Below are positions 13,701-26,960 of a stretch of DNA of 64,000 nucleotides, piece after piece (within the stretch, counting starts at the first letter, position 1; every line of letters starts with the position of its first letter). Where the stretch lies: positions 1 to 64,000 of the forward strand of contig BTPP01000005.1 in NCBI GenBank assembly GCA_037102815.1. The letters are read 5' to 3'. Below the pieces are notes generated by a model that saw nothing but the letters and a program-made list of their open reading frames with translations, did no database searches and was not told the origin of the DNA. The position numbers and the translations under genes are program-made. Source of the DNA: Neurospora intermedia. Taxonomy: Eukaryota; Ascomycota; Sordariomycetes; Sordariales; Sordariaceae.

Positions 13701-16330
13701 TAAAAGGGTATATATAATTTCCTTAAATTTATTAATTACTATAGAATATTTATACCTTAATTCTCTAAAGTTATAGCCCCCTTTATAGTACTAACTAATA
13801 AAGGAATAATATTTAAATAAACGAAGGAATACGAAGCCGCCTTTTAATTATTAAAAATACTATTTACCCGGGTTCTAATTTTTATCGAATTTAATCCGGA
13901 TAAGAAGATATTCTTTAAAACAAATTATAATAGCTTTACGTTCGGGGGTATTATTTCTTAAGAGGTTAATAGTATTAGGAAATATATAATTATAGGATAC
14001 TATTTATAGAAGTTTAATACTACTAAATAGAATTATTCAATTTATAATAAGGAAATATTAGTAATTATTAGTTATTTAAAATAATAGTTAGTAGAACTAC
14101 AGAATTGTAAATCCTTTATTATCCTAACGGACTACTATAATTTCGAATATTTTATAAAAATATAACGGTTTTTAGAATATTAAACATAATAAATTAAATA
14201 TTTATTTTATTTCAATTTTAATATTAAATACCGGCCGGAAAAAGAGGGCGTAGTCCTTAATATACTCTTTCATAGGGAATAGAATATACCGATAGAGGAG
14301 GACCGGGAAGTTTGCAACCTATAAATAATTTTAAATTTTACATTAGAAAAGTATTCGTTACTTTAAATTTCAATATTTTAGGTAGTTCTCTCCAAGCGGG
14401 AGGGCGTATAAGTATTTAAAAATCCGGATTTATAATAGTTTTAGAATTAAATAGCATCGAAAAATTATTTCTATTAATAAATTAAAACTATAATTTAAAA
14501 TAATAATAGATACTTTAATTTAGTATTAAAGTTAAAGATTTAAATTACGGATTATAGTATTGATTTTAGAAGCCGCCTCCTTTATTAGGGCCGTCTCTAA
14601 ATTTTAGGGGCTCCAATATATATTAAATCTAACATTATAAACCTTATAGATTAATCCTAATAGTTTAACGTACTTTATACTATTTTAATATAGGTAGTTT
14701 ATAATTTATATATCTTTAATTATTCTAGTCGTAAGGGTACAATAGCCGTACTTAATCGGTACTTCTACTAGCCGCTATTAAGTACTTATATATAGTAGTT
14801 CCTTTATAATTATTATATTTATAATTCTATAAAAGTATAAAGAGAGTAGAAACGAAGCTTAATATAATTATTATTTATACTAGATTAATTTAATAGAGAA
14901 ATATAGATAGATTTTATTATAGACCTTTCTAAAGTTAATAATAATATTTATTTTTAGGTAATTAAGGATTAGTTAAATAAAAATATAATATTAGAACTAA
15001 TACTTTTAATAGAAACTAAATTATACATTAAACGTTTTTTGTAATACTTTATATATTATTATAGTTTTTTACAATCTATTATAAACAACCGAAGGTTAAA
15101 TTAAATTAGCCGGTTTTAAGCGAAATTTTATAAGCTCCTTAATATTAAACGTCTTTTAAATACAGTTTACTACTTACAAACCGACGGCGGCCCCAAGCGG
15201 ATAAACTAAGAAATATATATATACTTCCGAGCGGTAGTTAATTATATATAAGACGATTAGAATAAATAGTACCCTATAGCTTAGTTAGTTATTAATAACC
15301 GTATTAATACCTCTATCGGAATATCCCCCTTCTTTATTATATATAAATTTAATATAAAGCTTTTAATTTCCATCGTAGGGGAAGAAGTTTATTTAGGAGC
15401 TCCCCTTCTCTCCGCTAAGAAGTAGGCTTATTAATTCGTACGAAAGTTATAGTAAATTATAAATTTATATTAAATAATTATAATTATAATTACTTAAAAG
15501 TAAGAGAGATTCGCTAATTAATATTACTAGCCGACCGAACGCTTCTAAATTAGAAATAAAGTTTAATTCAATTTAAAGAACTATACGACGGACCGCCCAA
15601 AGAAGAAGTTTAATTAATTATATACAAAATATATAGTCTTTAAAATCTTCTCTCCGTATATAGTAGAGCTTTTTAGCCTTCCCCGAACTATCTATAATAT
15701 TTTCTATATTAATCTTCTCCGTCGAATTACCGCTAATCCCCTCCTAAATTAAAAATTTACTAATAATTAACTACCCGTTATTAAAATCGAAGGAGAATTA
15801 GAATTCTAAATCGAAGAGATTCTATACGCTAATATTATAAGAAAGCGTAAAAGAATAATTAGAGAAGTCCTAATAAAGTAGAAGGGGTATTAGAATTTAA
15901 TTTAGGAATTATTATAGGAATTCTTAGAAATAGCGGCGTTAGACTAGTTCGAAGTTAAATACGGCCTAGCGATAATAAATAATAGACTCCTTAATTATTA
16001 TATTAAGAAATATCCGTTTAATAATATATAGGACTATAAATTTATTAACGGATAATATAGAATTACTATTGAGAGATAGAATTAAAGACTCTTAAACGGT
16101 ATTATACTAAGTAAGAATTTTATTCGGGCTAAGCTTAAAATTACTTTAAAATACTAAATATCTTTTATAATATTATTATTTAATAAATCTTTTATAGCGC
16201 TATCTATATTAAAAGAATTAATATTCTCCTTTCTACTACTAGTAAAGTTCTTAAATATAGGTTTATATATATTATAAGGGTGAATATTCTTTAAACGTAC
16301 GTTAGATAATAGCGAAGGGAGCGGCCGAAT
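10771..16330 (+). mobile_element. Ty3/Gypsy retrotransposon relic 2 (plus strand)
   Basis: Plus-strand translation shows a gag-like region at about 11.1-12.2 kb, reverse transcriptase at about 13.0-13.6 kb (a VRKLDGG stretch and the VPFGLTGA region are readable), RNase H at about 13.8-14.3 kb, an integrase-like region at about 14.7-15.5 kb and a C-terminal chromodomain-like region near 15.9-16.2 kb. The lineage differs from Gypsy relics 1 and 3. In 12001-12180 there is not one CA or TG dinucleotide by hand count, meaning saturating RIP on both strands. Numerous breaks; no LTR pair was recognised. Confidence 0.8.
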
Positions 16331-17721
16331 ATTATCCGAGGGACGGACCCCGAAGGGTAGTTAGGGGATTAGGGTATTTTATTATTCGAATCCGCGAGGG
16401 GTGGTAGTAGCGGGGGTATTAGTATAAGGGCATTTACTAAGAGTATTATCCTTTTTATAAATTAGAAGATAGTGTTTAAGTTAGGTACCGGAGGGGCTAG
16501 CTATTAGGGCGGAAGATTTAATAATAATAGTAATAGCCGCCTCTTTCTTCTTCTTCTTCTTCTCCTCGAATTTTTCGTTATACTAATCAATAAGTTTATT
16601 TATCGACTTTATAATAGGGGGGTCCGCTACCCACCTTATTTAGTTTATATTAAATTCTAAGGTAATTATCCTCTTTTAGAATTTAATTAATTAAGCTCCC
16701 AACGAAGAATTAGCAGGACTCGGCGGGCGGGCGACGGCTACTTCAATACTAACTCTACTCTAAGAACTACTATAGAAATTAAATTTGAAATACGGAACGG
16801 GCAAAACGAATAATTTACAAGGGAATAAAGCCTTTCTTTTCTAAGAGAGAGAAATTAGGTAGCGCTTTAAAAGTAGTTAGGAAAATAGCCCGCTAGGGAT
16901 TAAAAATATAATTAACGGTATATTAAACTACGAAGGTATTCTAAGCCTAAATTAGGGTTAGTTTATAAATTATTTTACTATATTAGTAAAGTAGATAAAC
17001 GGTAATTAAACTACCTATAAGAGTAGTAATATAATTATATTTATAAAAGAAGTAGTAAATATATTAATTAGGTTAAGGTTTAATTACTTTAGTAACGAGG
17101 GCCGAAATTATATTATCGGTAATAGTCTTACTAATACCAACCGTAGTTATATTAGGCCGGGTTTAAACCGGCTTAGGGATTTTAGGCTTTTTAGGAGCCG
17201 GAGTAGGAATCGCGGGCGGGGCGGGGAAGGAGCCTTACTACTATTATTACTATAAGAATTATTAAAATTATTAGAATTAAATAAATTAATTGAAATTAGG
17301 CTAGTTAGGAGTATTAAATATTTTGAACGAATATTACTAATATATTAGTGCGAAAATAGGGTAAGAGTAGAGTAAATAATAGAGTAAAATATAGGGAATT
17401 AATAAGGGAGCGAGAATAATAAAAGAATAGGAGAGAGAGATAGGGTAAGAGTTAAAGCGATAGAAAAACGGTAGTATAAGGATATTTATTGAAACGCCTA
17501 TTCCTTTACAAAGATTCGTCGTCGGGCCTAGAAGTATCGTAGTAAGAATCCACACTAGAAGTCGTAGTGCTATAGGCCCACATCGAAGTAAGGAAGGAGC
17601 GGCGGTTCTATCTATAGTAGTCCAAATACTATTAATTACGGAGCCCGTTGTCCGAAAAGGGAAATTCTATCGTCGAGCTGAACTCGAGGCCCGTACGCGC
17701 AGTTGAACTCGCATTTGACAT
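16331..17721 (-). pseudogene. Minus-strand coding relic, family unknown
   Basis: A coding-like frame begins at an ATG at 17721 and runs leftwards to about 16.45 kb. The first 60 or so codons look like genuine protein (Ser/Thr-rich start, then a run such as SSVDSYYDTSRPDDESL). Further in there is a Pro/Lys-rich stretch (about 17.15-17.25 kb) and a Lys-rich coiled segment encoded by the CTT-rich tract at 16541-16563. RIP damage is light in the first 200 bp and heavy beyond. It could be a gag-like frame of a retroelement or a duplicated host gene; I cannot decide. The start region keeps enough CA/TG to suggest it was at the edge of the duplicated, RIP-targeted segment. Confidence 0.4.
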
Positions 17722-17900
17722 CGTATTCAATCGGTTATAGCTCATTAATATCAATTTGCATCGACATACAAATGAAATATATAGTGCAGAGTATTTATCT
17801 CAGCATATATCCCGCTTTTTATAGCAATACAAGTTCAAATACGGTTGTTATTATATTATAAACCTCAATCCGCTACAATTCCCAAGCGACTGGGCGTACG
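17722..17900. other. Low-RIP junction between the minus-strand relic and the Helitron
   Basis: About 180 bp with near-normal dinucleotide content between the ATG of the minus-strand relic and the CA-rich Helitron zone. It may hold the 5' flank of the leftward frame. No clear promoter motif and no clear Helitron 5' terminus was identified. Confidence 0.35.
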
Positions 17901-18406
17901 ACCGTGGTTTGTATGCCCGGCTGTCTAACACTCCCGGCAAGTCTACTACTCCCAGCAAGTTAGTACACTACACTACTATTCACATTATTACCCAATCTAC
18001 TACTTTTAATTATCACCCCCACTACCACCTTCAACTAATAATACTAATACTACCTTCAACCAACAATACCAATACCCTTTCATCGCTACAACCATCGCAC
18101 AACACTAGGAATCATCTAGAATCGTTAATATTAATTAATTTCAAATCTTCAAACGACTATACAACCGTTTGCACAACTATTAATAAAGTACATTCAATCG
18201 CACATCACTACTTCCTCGTTTACAGGCCCTACTAAAGAAGGTATAATACTACTACTAACAACCGCCACTCCAAATCATCCTACTACCTTCCACCGACAAC
18301 CTTCTACCTTCTATTTCTCAATACTAATAAAACAATCGTAATACTATTCACTCGCTATTAACCCCACTACAAACCCGACCGTCAGCTAGACCGACGGAAA
18401 TTTCTA

Positions 18407-18720
18407 GCACCTATTAACTCCCTCCTAAAAGGGTATAAGAAACTAATTCCCCCCGCCTCTCTCGACCATCGAACTCTCTCCTCTTCAACACACTCAACAC
18501 CTCACATCTAAAATCAACCTCAACACTTAATCTCAAATATCTTTCAACTTCAATACCATCCCGCAGCAATTTAGGCTTAACTATTCGTCCATCGAAAACC
18601 GGCCGCTCTTCCAAACTAACAGCGAACTTAGGCTTAACTATTCACCCATTAATAATCGGCCGCTCTTCCAAAGTAGCTACTCGCTACTAAAACTAAACGC
18701 CGTACGAGCGGTCTAAAACC
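18407..18720 (-). pseudogene. Minus-strand frame with a 19-residue tandem repeat
   Basis: Two adjacent 45-bp blocks (18571-18615 and 18628-18672) repeat with a 57-bp period. On the minus strand they encode two copies of a 19-residue unit built on LEERP-(two residues)-(D/N)G-(one residue)-IVKPK. The downstream copy continues as an open frame to a stop near 18414. The upstream copy carries a TGA where the other has CGA. No family recognised. Because Helitrons are known to capture host gene pieces, this may be a captured fragment, but that is inference. It has no start codon that I can defend. Confidence 0.35.
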
Positions 18721-18868
18721 GGGTTAATTTACTTCCTCCTATCTCCCCTCCTCCCTTCTACTACTAACATCGCCATAATAAAGTATATCGGCATCTTTTA
18801 TTGCCCGGGACAAAACGTATCGGTTATCTAGTAGAATTAAAGAGGTATATAAATATTTATTAGTAAAT

Positions 18869-18887
18869 CCCCCCCCCCCCCCCCCCC
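18869..18887. repeat. Poly-C homopolymer, 19 C
   Basis: A run of 19 consecutive cytosines inside AT-rich Helitron DNA. RIP acts on C followed by A, so a pure C run is immune except at its last base. This explains survival but not origin. The exact length may be affected by sequencing or assembly error. Confidence 0.85.
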
Positions 18888-19192
18888 AAACAATACCTAT
18901 TTAATTATTTACTAATACTTAACTTACATAAATTCCTTAACCCAATATTATTACACCATCCTTCCTAATATCGATATCCGACATCGCTACTATCCTACCC
19001 CACGGGGCACCTAATTAGTAATACGTAGGCTACCGGGGCGAAGTTAGAAGGGCGAAGTCATCGACTTAACCTACCCTCGGAAATAAATTATTAATATAGA
19101 CCAAAATAATAACTATAAGAATAATTGGGCTAGAGTAATAAGATTAACGACTTCCATTAAAATTAAGACTCGTACTCAAAGTCAAACATTCT

Positions 19193-19289
19193 ATTAATCT
19201 ATCTTTCAATTATTCAATTAATCTATCTTTCAATTATTCAATCAATCTATCTTTTAATTATTTAATCAATCTATCTTTCAATTATTTAA
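19193..19289. repeat. Tandem repeat, 24-bp unit x 4
   Basis: Four near-identical 24-bp units with core AATCTATCTTTCAATTATT follow head to tail without spacers. Copies 3 and 4 differ from 1 and 2 by C/T transitions of the RIP type. It lies upstream of the Helitron coding region. There are no unique spacers between units, so it is not a CRISPR-like array. Confidence 0.85.
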
Positions 19290-22200
19290 TTATACAAAAT
19301 AGAGGTAACTCGGAAGTGTAGGACATATAAAAAAGTCAAGCCAATATAAACTTTTATTAATAAAAGAAATCCTAATAATTATATAGCAATATACAATATT
19401 TATTATAACAAAGCGGTAAATCAATATCTTATATCTATTCTATCAACCTTTCCCTTCCTATTAGCCAGCTAATTAACCGGTATTGTCTACTTAACGGTAA
19501 ATCCTTAAAAATACGTAAATTCTACCAATAGAATCCCAATATACCGCATTATCTCACCACCTACGGATAAATAAGATGCCCACTTGTAAGTAACATTATA
19601 ATCCGAGCCGCGGGGGGTTGCGAGTGCAATTCAAACAATACTAGCTGGCTATATAACTGGCATTTAAATAACTAATATTTCCTTTATTCAGAACCAAAAT
19701 CTCAAATAAAAGCAATAATCCTCGATTCGAATATTAGCTTCCAACGCACTATCCACCCTTACTAGCAGCAAAAGACTTCCCAATAAAGCTCTACTATCTT
19801 CTCCAAACGAAGCCCGCATAAGACGTGCCCAACATCCCCCGATTCTACAAGCGTTTCTCAATGCCGCCTATAAACCTCCTCAAGCTCCAACATTCTAAGG
19901 TCCGGCATTTCAACGCCTAAATCCCCGTCAATGTCTTAACAGCAAAGATATCAATATTTCCACTCAAGAATTGTTAGAAGTTCAACAAGGCTAGTAATAA
20001 TAGGAAATTGGAATATTTGGCCCTTATACAGTCACAAGATAAGAGTTTGAAGCAAGAGGACAACAGTCGCAGTAGTAGCAGGTTATCCAGCCACAACCCA
20101 AACTACCACAGCCTAGAATACCACAGCCTAGAATACCACAGCCCAGACAATAACCGCCGAGACAACACCGACTACAACTTCTTAAACAATAACGACAGCA
20201 CTAAGCCGGATATTAACAACAACGACTTCTTAAACAGCGGGCTAAAGAATCTCTCCGAGGACAAGGCTTAATAGAAACCGAATTTCAAAATAACCGGGCT
20301 ACTATTACAAACGTTCAGAGGCAAGCAAAACAACGTATCAATAGACAGCCTCCCCAATTGCCAGCCATACGCCCTATTTAAGAAGTTCAATAACACCCCT
20401 AGTAACACCCCTAACAACCCCCCTAGCAACCCCCAACTCAGCAACCCCCAGCTCAACAACCCCTAGCTCAGCAGCCGAAGTCTTACCGGTTCAAAATATA
20501 TAAGCCCAGATTTCAGTAGATTAAGGACAAAGTTATACAATCATCGTTGAAAGCTCCCAAGATTTTGAAACGAGGCAAATATTTATAAGTATAGTTAAAC
20601 ATTTATAATCTCCCTACTTTTAATAACTAACTTTATTATTTACAGGACGACAAGGAAACCGCTCGAACGTATACCGAATTAAAAAATATCTAACGTAATC
20701 ACCGTTAATAAAAACGCAGACAAGAAGAGGTTTTACTAACACCTTCTTTAACTACCCTTATTATACAACAATACCCGAATCTTTAAGAGACAGACCTATC
20801 GCAGTCTTTCGTATACCGGACATACAATCTACCCCGCCACACTCGTAATCGCCGTCCAGATAGTACACTTTATTACATTATTTATATCCCTCTCTCTAAC
20901 GCTAATATTTAGTTTCAAACTAAAATCTATATTCGTTGCTATTAAAAATAGCCTCGTTAAAAATATATTAATCCGGCATATCGGAAGCTAAATAAATACC
21001 CTAACTATAAGCAAACCTCCCCTACCTAAGGGCAATCTAGTAATATCGCTCAAAATATCCCAAACGACAACGAAGTACCGTATTTTATCTACCTAGCATA
21101 TTATTAACCACGCCGCCCCATTAACCGCAACCCCATTACTAACTTCTATATCATTTATATATACGATAATCCCAATTATAATATTCGTAATAAAGCCAAA
21201 GTCTATATTTATTGTAAGCGTAAATACCCCTAGCGGGATTTCTTTAATAAGTATAATATTGAATATAACTATTACCAATTATACTAGGATTAAATTAATA
21301 AAGATGATCTTAATCAGGATAACGACGAGCAATATACTTACAACTTTACAGACGACGATAACAACTTCTTCAAAGAATTTAGTATTAGAGATCCTGCCCA
21401 CCTTCTTAGAATAAGGAATCCTTTTAATACCCTAGATACTATATTTAATATCGATAATTATATTATCGATTATAGTATTATCGAGACCCCCGAACTATAA
21501 TTACAGCCACCCCAATTATTAAGAAGAGGCCGGCCACCAGGTATAAGAAGACCTTTACGTAAGCGTACCCCTAGTATACGGTTCCCTAGTATAAGCAATA
21601 TTGAGTACGAACCCAACCCAGCATTTAACAGTAATATAACTACCCAAACCATTCCTAAAGCCGACTATTAAATAAATCTTACATTCTACAAGAAACTTAA
21701 TATAATAGTTTAACAATACTACTAACGTTGCAAAGAAAAGTAGTTTAATATAACGATTAATAGTAAAAGTATATATAACCAGTATCGCCGTACCGATTCC
21801 GAATTACAACCTAACGACCCCTTCCTTTATAGTGCCGAGAATTAGATAGACTTTAGTACGTATAATAAGAATAATCTAGTATCTTAACTACTACGGCTTA
21901 ACCCCGTTAAAGAGATACTTATTTCGAGGGTCTATATCTTTATTAGTAAATTTATCTTTCCTTCCCTATATTCCCCAAGATTCTTAACTAATATTCCTAA
22001 ATGTTTATACCTTTGGTAGTACATAATATAAATATTAAGGCTATTGTATCAGCTTTCTTCGAAATATTTCGCATATCTATCGTCAATTCCCTAAATTACC
22101 TTAAGAAATCGATATTGTTTTAGTCAAAGTACGAAACATTCGTAATTAACGCTATATCGTTAACCGAGTTCGAAGAGACTTCAAAGTCAACCAACGTAAA

Positions 22201-22699
22201 ATCGAATAATAGCTTCGCTTTTTAAAAGAACACTACCCTAGCTATACCGACATTAATATTATTTAAGACCGTTTCGATTAACTATTAGAAGATAGGGACG
22301 TACTTAATAACGTTACTATTATACCGGCCGACAATATTAACATTAAGGACCTTAATAAAGAAGATTAAATACAATTGTAAGAAATTCTTAATAAAGCTAA
22401 AGAACTTAAAGTCGCTACAGCGCTAGATCTTATAGGGGGGTTAATAAATAATATTAACTAGTTAAGAGCCCAACTTCGTAGTAATATAATACTGGATCCC
22501 AACTTTACTCCGGTATAGGTTGTAAATATACCGGATAACTAGCCGCCTAGAGAAGTACCCGGAAATTAAGTACCGGCTCCGGCTCCGGCTCCGGCTCCGA
22601 ATCCTTTAGTAGTACAAATCCCAGCGCCTAAGCCTCTATCTCCCGGCCAGCCCCTAGCACCCCCGCTACTAGTACAACCTTGTATTTATATTTAATAAG

Positions 22700-23420
22700 G
22701 ACCTCTTCGAAGTTAATTTATTAACGAATTTCGCTATAATTAGCCTATTATATCTTAGGCCTTCCTAACCCTCTTCCTTTATAGTATAGTTGAATATTTT
22801 ACACTTCGGCTAAAAGTAGTAAAGTTTAATAACTAGGTTCGGCATATAATAAGGTAGTATAATAGCCGCTTTACTCAATATAAATAGTTCCAATATATTA
22901 TATTTAACTCTATAATACGTAGCTAGATTAATAGTAAGAGTATATACTACGTAGATCACCCCAAGTTCGATCCTAAAACCTTCGCTAATTTATAATATTT
23001 TAAAAATTATTTCGAAGCTCGCAGTAAAGAAGCTATTACTCTTACTAATTCTATTATTCGATTTACTAATACACTTCGAGGCACCCGGTTATATTAGATC
23101 TAGAAATCTTATAAGCTCGCTTTATATATTAATTTCTTAAGTATACCGGCTATATTTATAACGTTTAGTACTACTAATCTTTATTAGGATAGTCTAGTAA
23201 AGTATATACCCGACTATAAATTATAATTGCAATTTAATAATAATAAGCGTTGGGTAATTTTTCGAAGGAATATTCTTACTAACCCCTATATCGCTACTTA
23301 CTATTTCTATAAGAGATTTGAGCTTTTTAAAGAACATTTCCTTATCCCTAAATTCAAATTTAATAATTATTAGTAGAGGTTAGAATTCCAAGCTCGCAGT
23401 ACTAGTTATACTCATAGTAT
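22700..23420 (+). other. Helitron_like_N / Rep-like domain remnant
   Basis: Translation contains the conserved string LRGTR followed about 20 residues later by SIPAIFITFS, which mirrors the LRGT-x-x-Y-W ... GxPxxFxTxS pattern of the Helitron N-terminal domain. Downstream, ARSTSYTHSIY corresponds to the His-x-His region used by HUH endonucleases for single-strand nicking, here altered at the first His position. The identification follows the known domain pattern; the catalytic Tyr was not located. Confidence 0.75.
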
Positions 23421-23659
23421 TTACTAGGTTAATAACATTAATTCCCCAAATCTCGCTAATCCAGTAGTACAACGGGAATTTACTAAATTATAGAGTTACT
23501 ATATTACTACATATAATCCAACGCTTCACTATATTGAACAGCCAGAAGAAGCATACTTTAGCCTAAATAAGGATCTAGAAGGTACACCTATTCGTGCTCG
23601 AAATGCAAAAGCCCCGGCTACAACCTAGAATACCAATATTCCGGAACCCAACGACCCTT

Positions 23660-23816
23660 AGGCCAATAACCCCTAAGCTTAAGCCGACAACCCCCAGGCT
23701 CAGGCCCAAAATTCACAGGCCTAGATTGATAATTTACAGGCTCAAGCCCAAAATTCACAGGCCCAGGTTAATAATTCACAGGTCCGAATTCAAAATCTTT
23801 AGGGTCACAACCAAAA
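23660..23816 (+). repeat. 21-bp tandem repeat coding an Asn/Gln heptad
   Basis: About seven degenerate units of 21 bp encode NSQAQAQ-like heptads in the Helitron frame, between the Rep-like region and the helicase. The period of exactly seven codons suggests a flexible or coiled linker. This makes the reading frame of the relic easy to fix here. Other frames give Arg/Pro-rich shadows. Confidence 0.75.
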
Positions 23817-25379
23817 TAAAAATGACCAAAATATTAATAATATTAAACTTGGCCATACCCTACCCGGAAATTAAGAGGCTCAAAATCCCGCTCCAATTTA
23901 TAGTCCGGCCCTAGCTCCGGCCCCCCCTCCGGCTATACCAGTTTCAATACTACGAAATTACATTAATCGTACTAATATATTAAATCAACCTTATAACCAG
24001 ATTGAGCCCACATTCAGGGAACTCACAGATATAATTAATCACTTTCAGCGCCACGCTTATAGTAATACCTACTATCTTCGAACTCGCCGGCAAGTTCGTA
24101 CTCTTCTAAGTAATTGCTAAATTCCAGACCTCGAACTTCCTATTCCTAAACAGAAAGTCTATTATTTTTATTTCCCACGCAAACTATACGATAATCCTCT
24201 TCTTATAATATATATCAACCCTAAGTTCTAACTTTTCAATAGTAAGCGGAATAATACTATCTTTAATTAATATAATCCGGGTATTATACTAGGCTAAATA
24301 ACTAATACCGATATTCAACTATATATAAGTATAAATACTATATTCAATTACATTGCTAAATATATTTCCAAAGCCGAAAATAGGACAAAGAACTATATAG
24401 AAATCGCTACCGAAGTAATTCCCAGTATTATAGTAAAATAACTAATTAAATAATTTACAGTAAAATTCATAAATAAGCTTATTATTAAACGTAATTAATC
24501 TATTTAAGAAGTTTATTATATTCTTATAAACCTTCCTTTATAAGAAAGTACTAAAAAAATTATTATAGTCGACTATCGTTATTGTAACTACCGAGGTATT
24601 ATTATCGCTAATTCCGATATAAATCTCTTTACTAATAAACGGAGAAGATAGAATGCCGCCGCTAAAGCCGCCGATACTACCGCCGCTACCGGTCAAATTA
24701 ATAATAAAGGAGGAGGTATTTATATTAATATTACTAGTTGTACTCGATAAACCCGATCCTTTTATTAGAAATATATAAATCGAGAAGAGAGGTATATTAA
24801 TATATCCTATTTCGAATTTCTTACTACCTTCGATTTAGGATTACGGGCTAGACCTCTTATAGACTACGCCAAATTGAAGGTTCTTAACTACTTTCCTATA
24901 TATAAAGTAAAAGAGAGCCGGGCTAATTACGCCCGTATTAAACTAATACTTTACTACCCTCACCGCCGGCCGGATAACCTTTATATTATTAATAATATAT
25001 AATATAAATCCCTTAAGGATATATTTAATACGTATTAATAAGAATACGAATATTTAAATAATTATTATAGTAAGCTCCCTACTTTAGAATTAGAAGACGA
25101 TTTTGAGCCCCCTAATTAAAAAGAAGAAGCCGATGAGCCGGGTTGGAAAAATATTATAAGAAATATACCCAACCGTATTATTAAAGAGGATCTTAGTAAT
25201 ATTTTAGAATATTAGCCTATCGACTTTGCTTATAATTAATATAACAATTATATAGCCAGATATCAAGAGTTTCTTAATTAAGCCGGTAATTACTAGAAAG
25301 CTCGGAAGACTAGCTTTAACCTTCCAAATCCCGAACCTATTATGCAACGTACATACGACACCCTCAATCCCGAATAACA

Positions 25380-26960
25380 TATAGTATTTAATCTATTTAC
25401 TAATTATTATTGTATTATTCTTAATAATAAAGCTCCCTAACAACTACTTCTTTAAATTAACAGTAAAGGTAGCACCGGAAAATCCTATTTTATTCGGCTG
25501 CTTTCTTATAAGTTTATCAATATAGCTAGTAACCTTCTTAAACCCGTTATTATTACTACTCCTACTAGTATAACTACTAATAATATCGACGGCTATATAA
25601 TCTATTCCCTCCTCAAACTCCCATTTGGCGTTAGTACATTGAATAATCTTAATAGTATTAGACTTTCTAATATTTAAAGAGAGTTTAGAAAGTATAAGTA
25701 TTTTATTATTAACGAAAAGTCTATATTAGGTATAAGAAATATATACTTTATTAATAAAAGGCTACGGCAGGTATTCCTAGAAAACTAGTATCGACTCTTT
25801 AGTAGTATTAATATTCTTCTACTTAGGGATTTCTTCCAATTACCGCCTATTAGCCAGAAAGTATTATATTACTAGGAACTTCTTTAATTTACTAATAATC
25901 CCGATACTTAGTTTAAAGTAGCCGGAGACAATAATACTAATAAACTTCCTAACGAAATAGAGGAATAAAGGCGTAAAAGAAAGGAAGGAAAGCTAGATTA
26001 TATCTAACGTACTGGCTACACTTACTATTTTACTTTCGATTAGAATATTAAATTTAAGTAAATTGTCCGCCAATAGAATAATAACCAGGCTGGATTCTAT
26101 AAAGTACTTAAAGGCTTAAGAACCAATACTCCCACTATCCAACATTAGGAATTATTATCTACCTATTGTAAATAGGTACTGCCTATTAATAAACAATTGG
26201 ATTTTACCGGTATATTACGTATTTATCCAACTAATACTATAGTTAACGAATATAATCTTATCTATTTAAAAGCGTTGAATCGATTTGTATTTATAATTAA
26301 GGCTACTAATAACCTTCGCAGTACTAAAATTAGTAATTATACCGAGGCTAGCAATTTATACAATAAGTTGACTCTAGTTATTAGTAGTAAGGTTATACTT
26401 ATAGAGAATTTCTAAATTGAAGGAGGGTTAGTTAACGGTTCAATTGGTACGATTATTAATATTATATAGGATGCTAATTAATATTATAATATTTAGTAAG
26501 TTGGTAAACCACTATAGTAATATCTTTTACTATATTAATAAACATTTACTAACGTTATATCTTATAGCCCTAAAGCCGGCGACCCTCCTTTTATTATTCT
26601 AGTATATTTTCCCAACTACCGCAGCCCTCCCTACTTCAAAAACTACCTAGATATCGATATTTATATTATTCCCGTCTTCCGAGTAATTTGTAAATTTCAA
26701 CGAAGCGCTACTCACTATACTAGAATCCAATTCCTATTAACTATTATATATACTATTATAGTATATAAATTATAGGGCTAAACGCTAGACCAAATTATAT
26801 ACAATATATCCAAGAAGGACTTTGCGGCTAGCTTATCTTATATAGCTATATTTCGTATTCGTACTTTATAGGGTCTTATATTCGACGAAACCTTTTCTAT
26901 CGATACTTTATATATTAAAGTAAATAGGATATACCGCTACCGAGCCTTCGATATTACTAA
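25380..26960 (+). other. PIF1-type helicase domain of the Helitron
   Basis: SF1B helicase signatures are readable in order: Walker A (GSTGKSYFIRL), a Walker B-like I-I-N-E-K-S segment (normally D-E), the motif with RDFFQLPPI, and near the C-terminus the segment that in active elements reads K-A-Q-G-x-T-L. It unwinds DNA during rolling-circle transposition in active relatives. One open piece survives at 26197-26415. It ends in a basic Arg/Gly-rich tail (about 27.0-27.38 kb). Confidence 0.8.

Noticed and set aside
19193-19289. CRISPR-like array
   Set aside because: The 24-bp units are directly adjacent with no spacers, and this is a eukaryotic chromosome.
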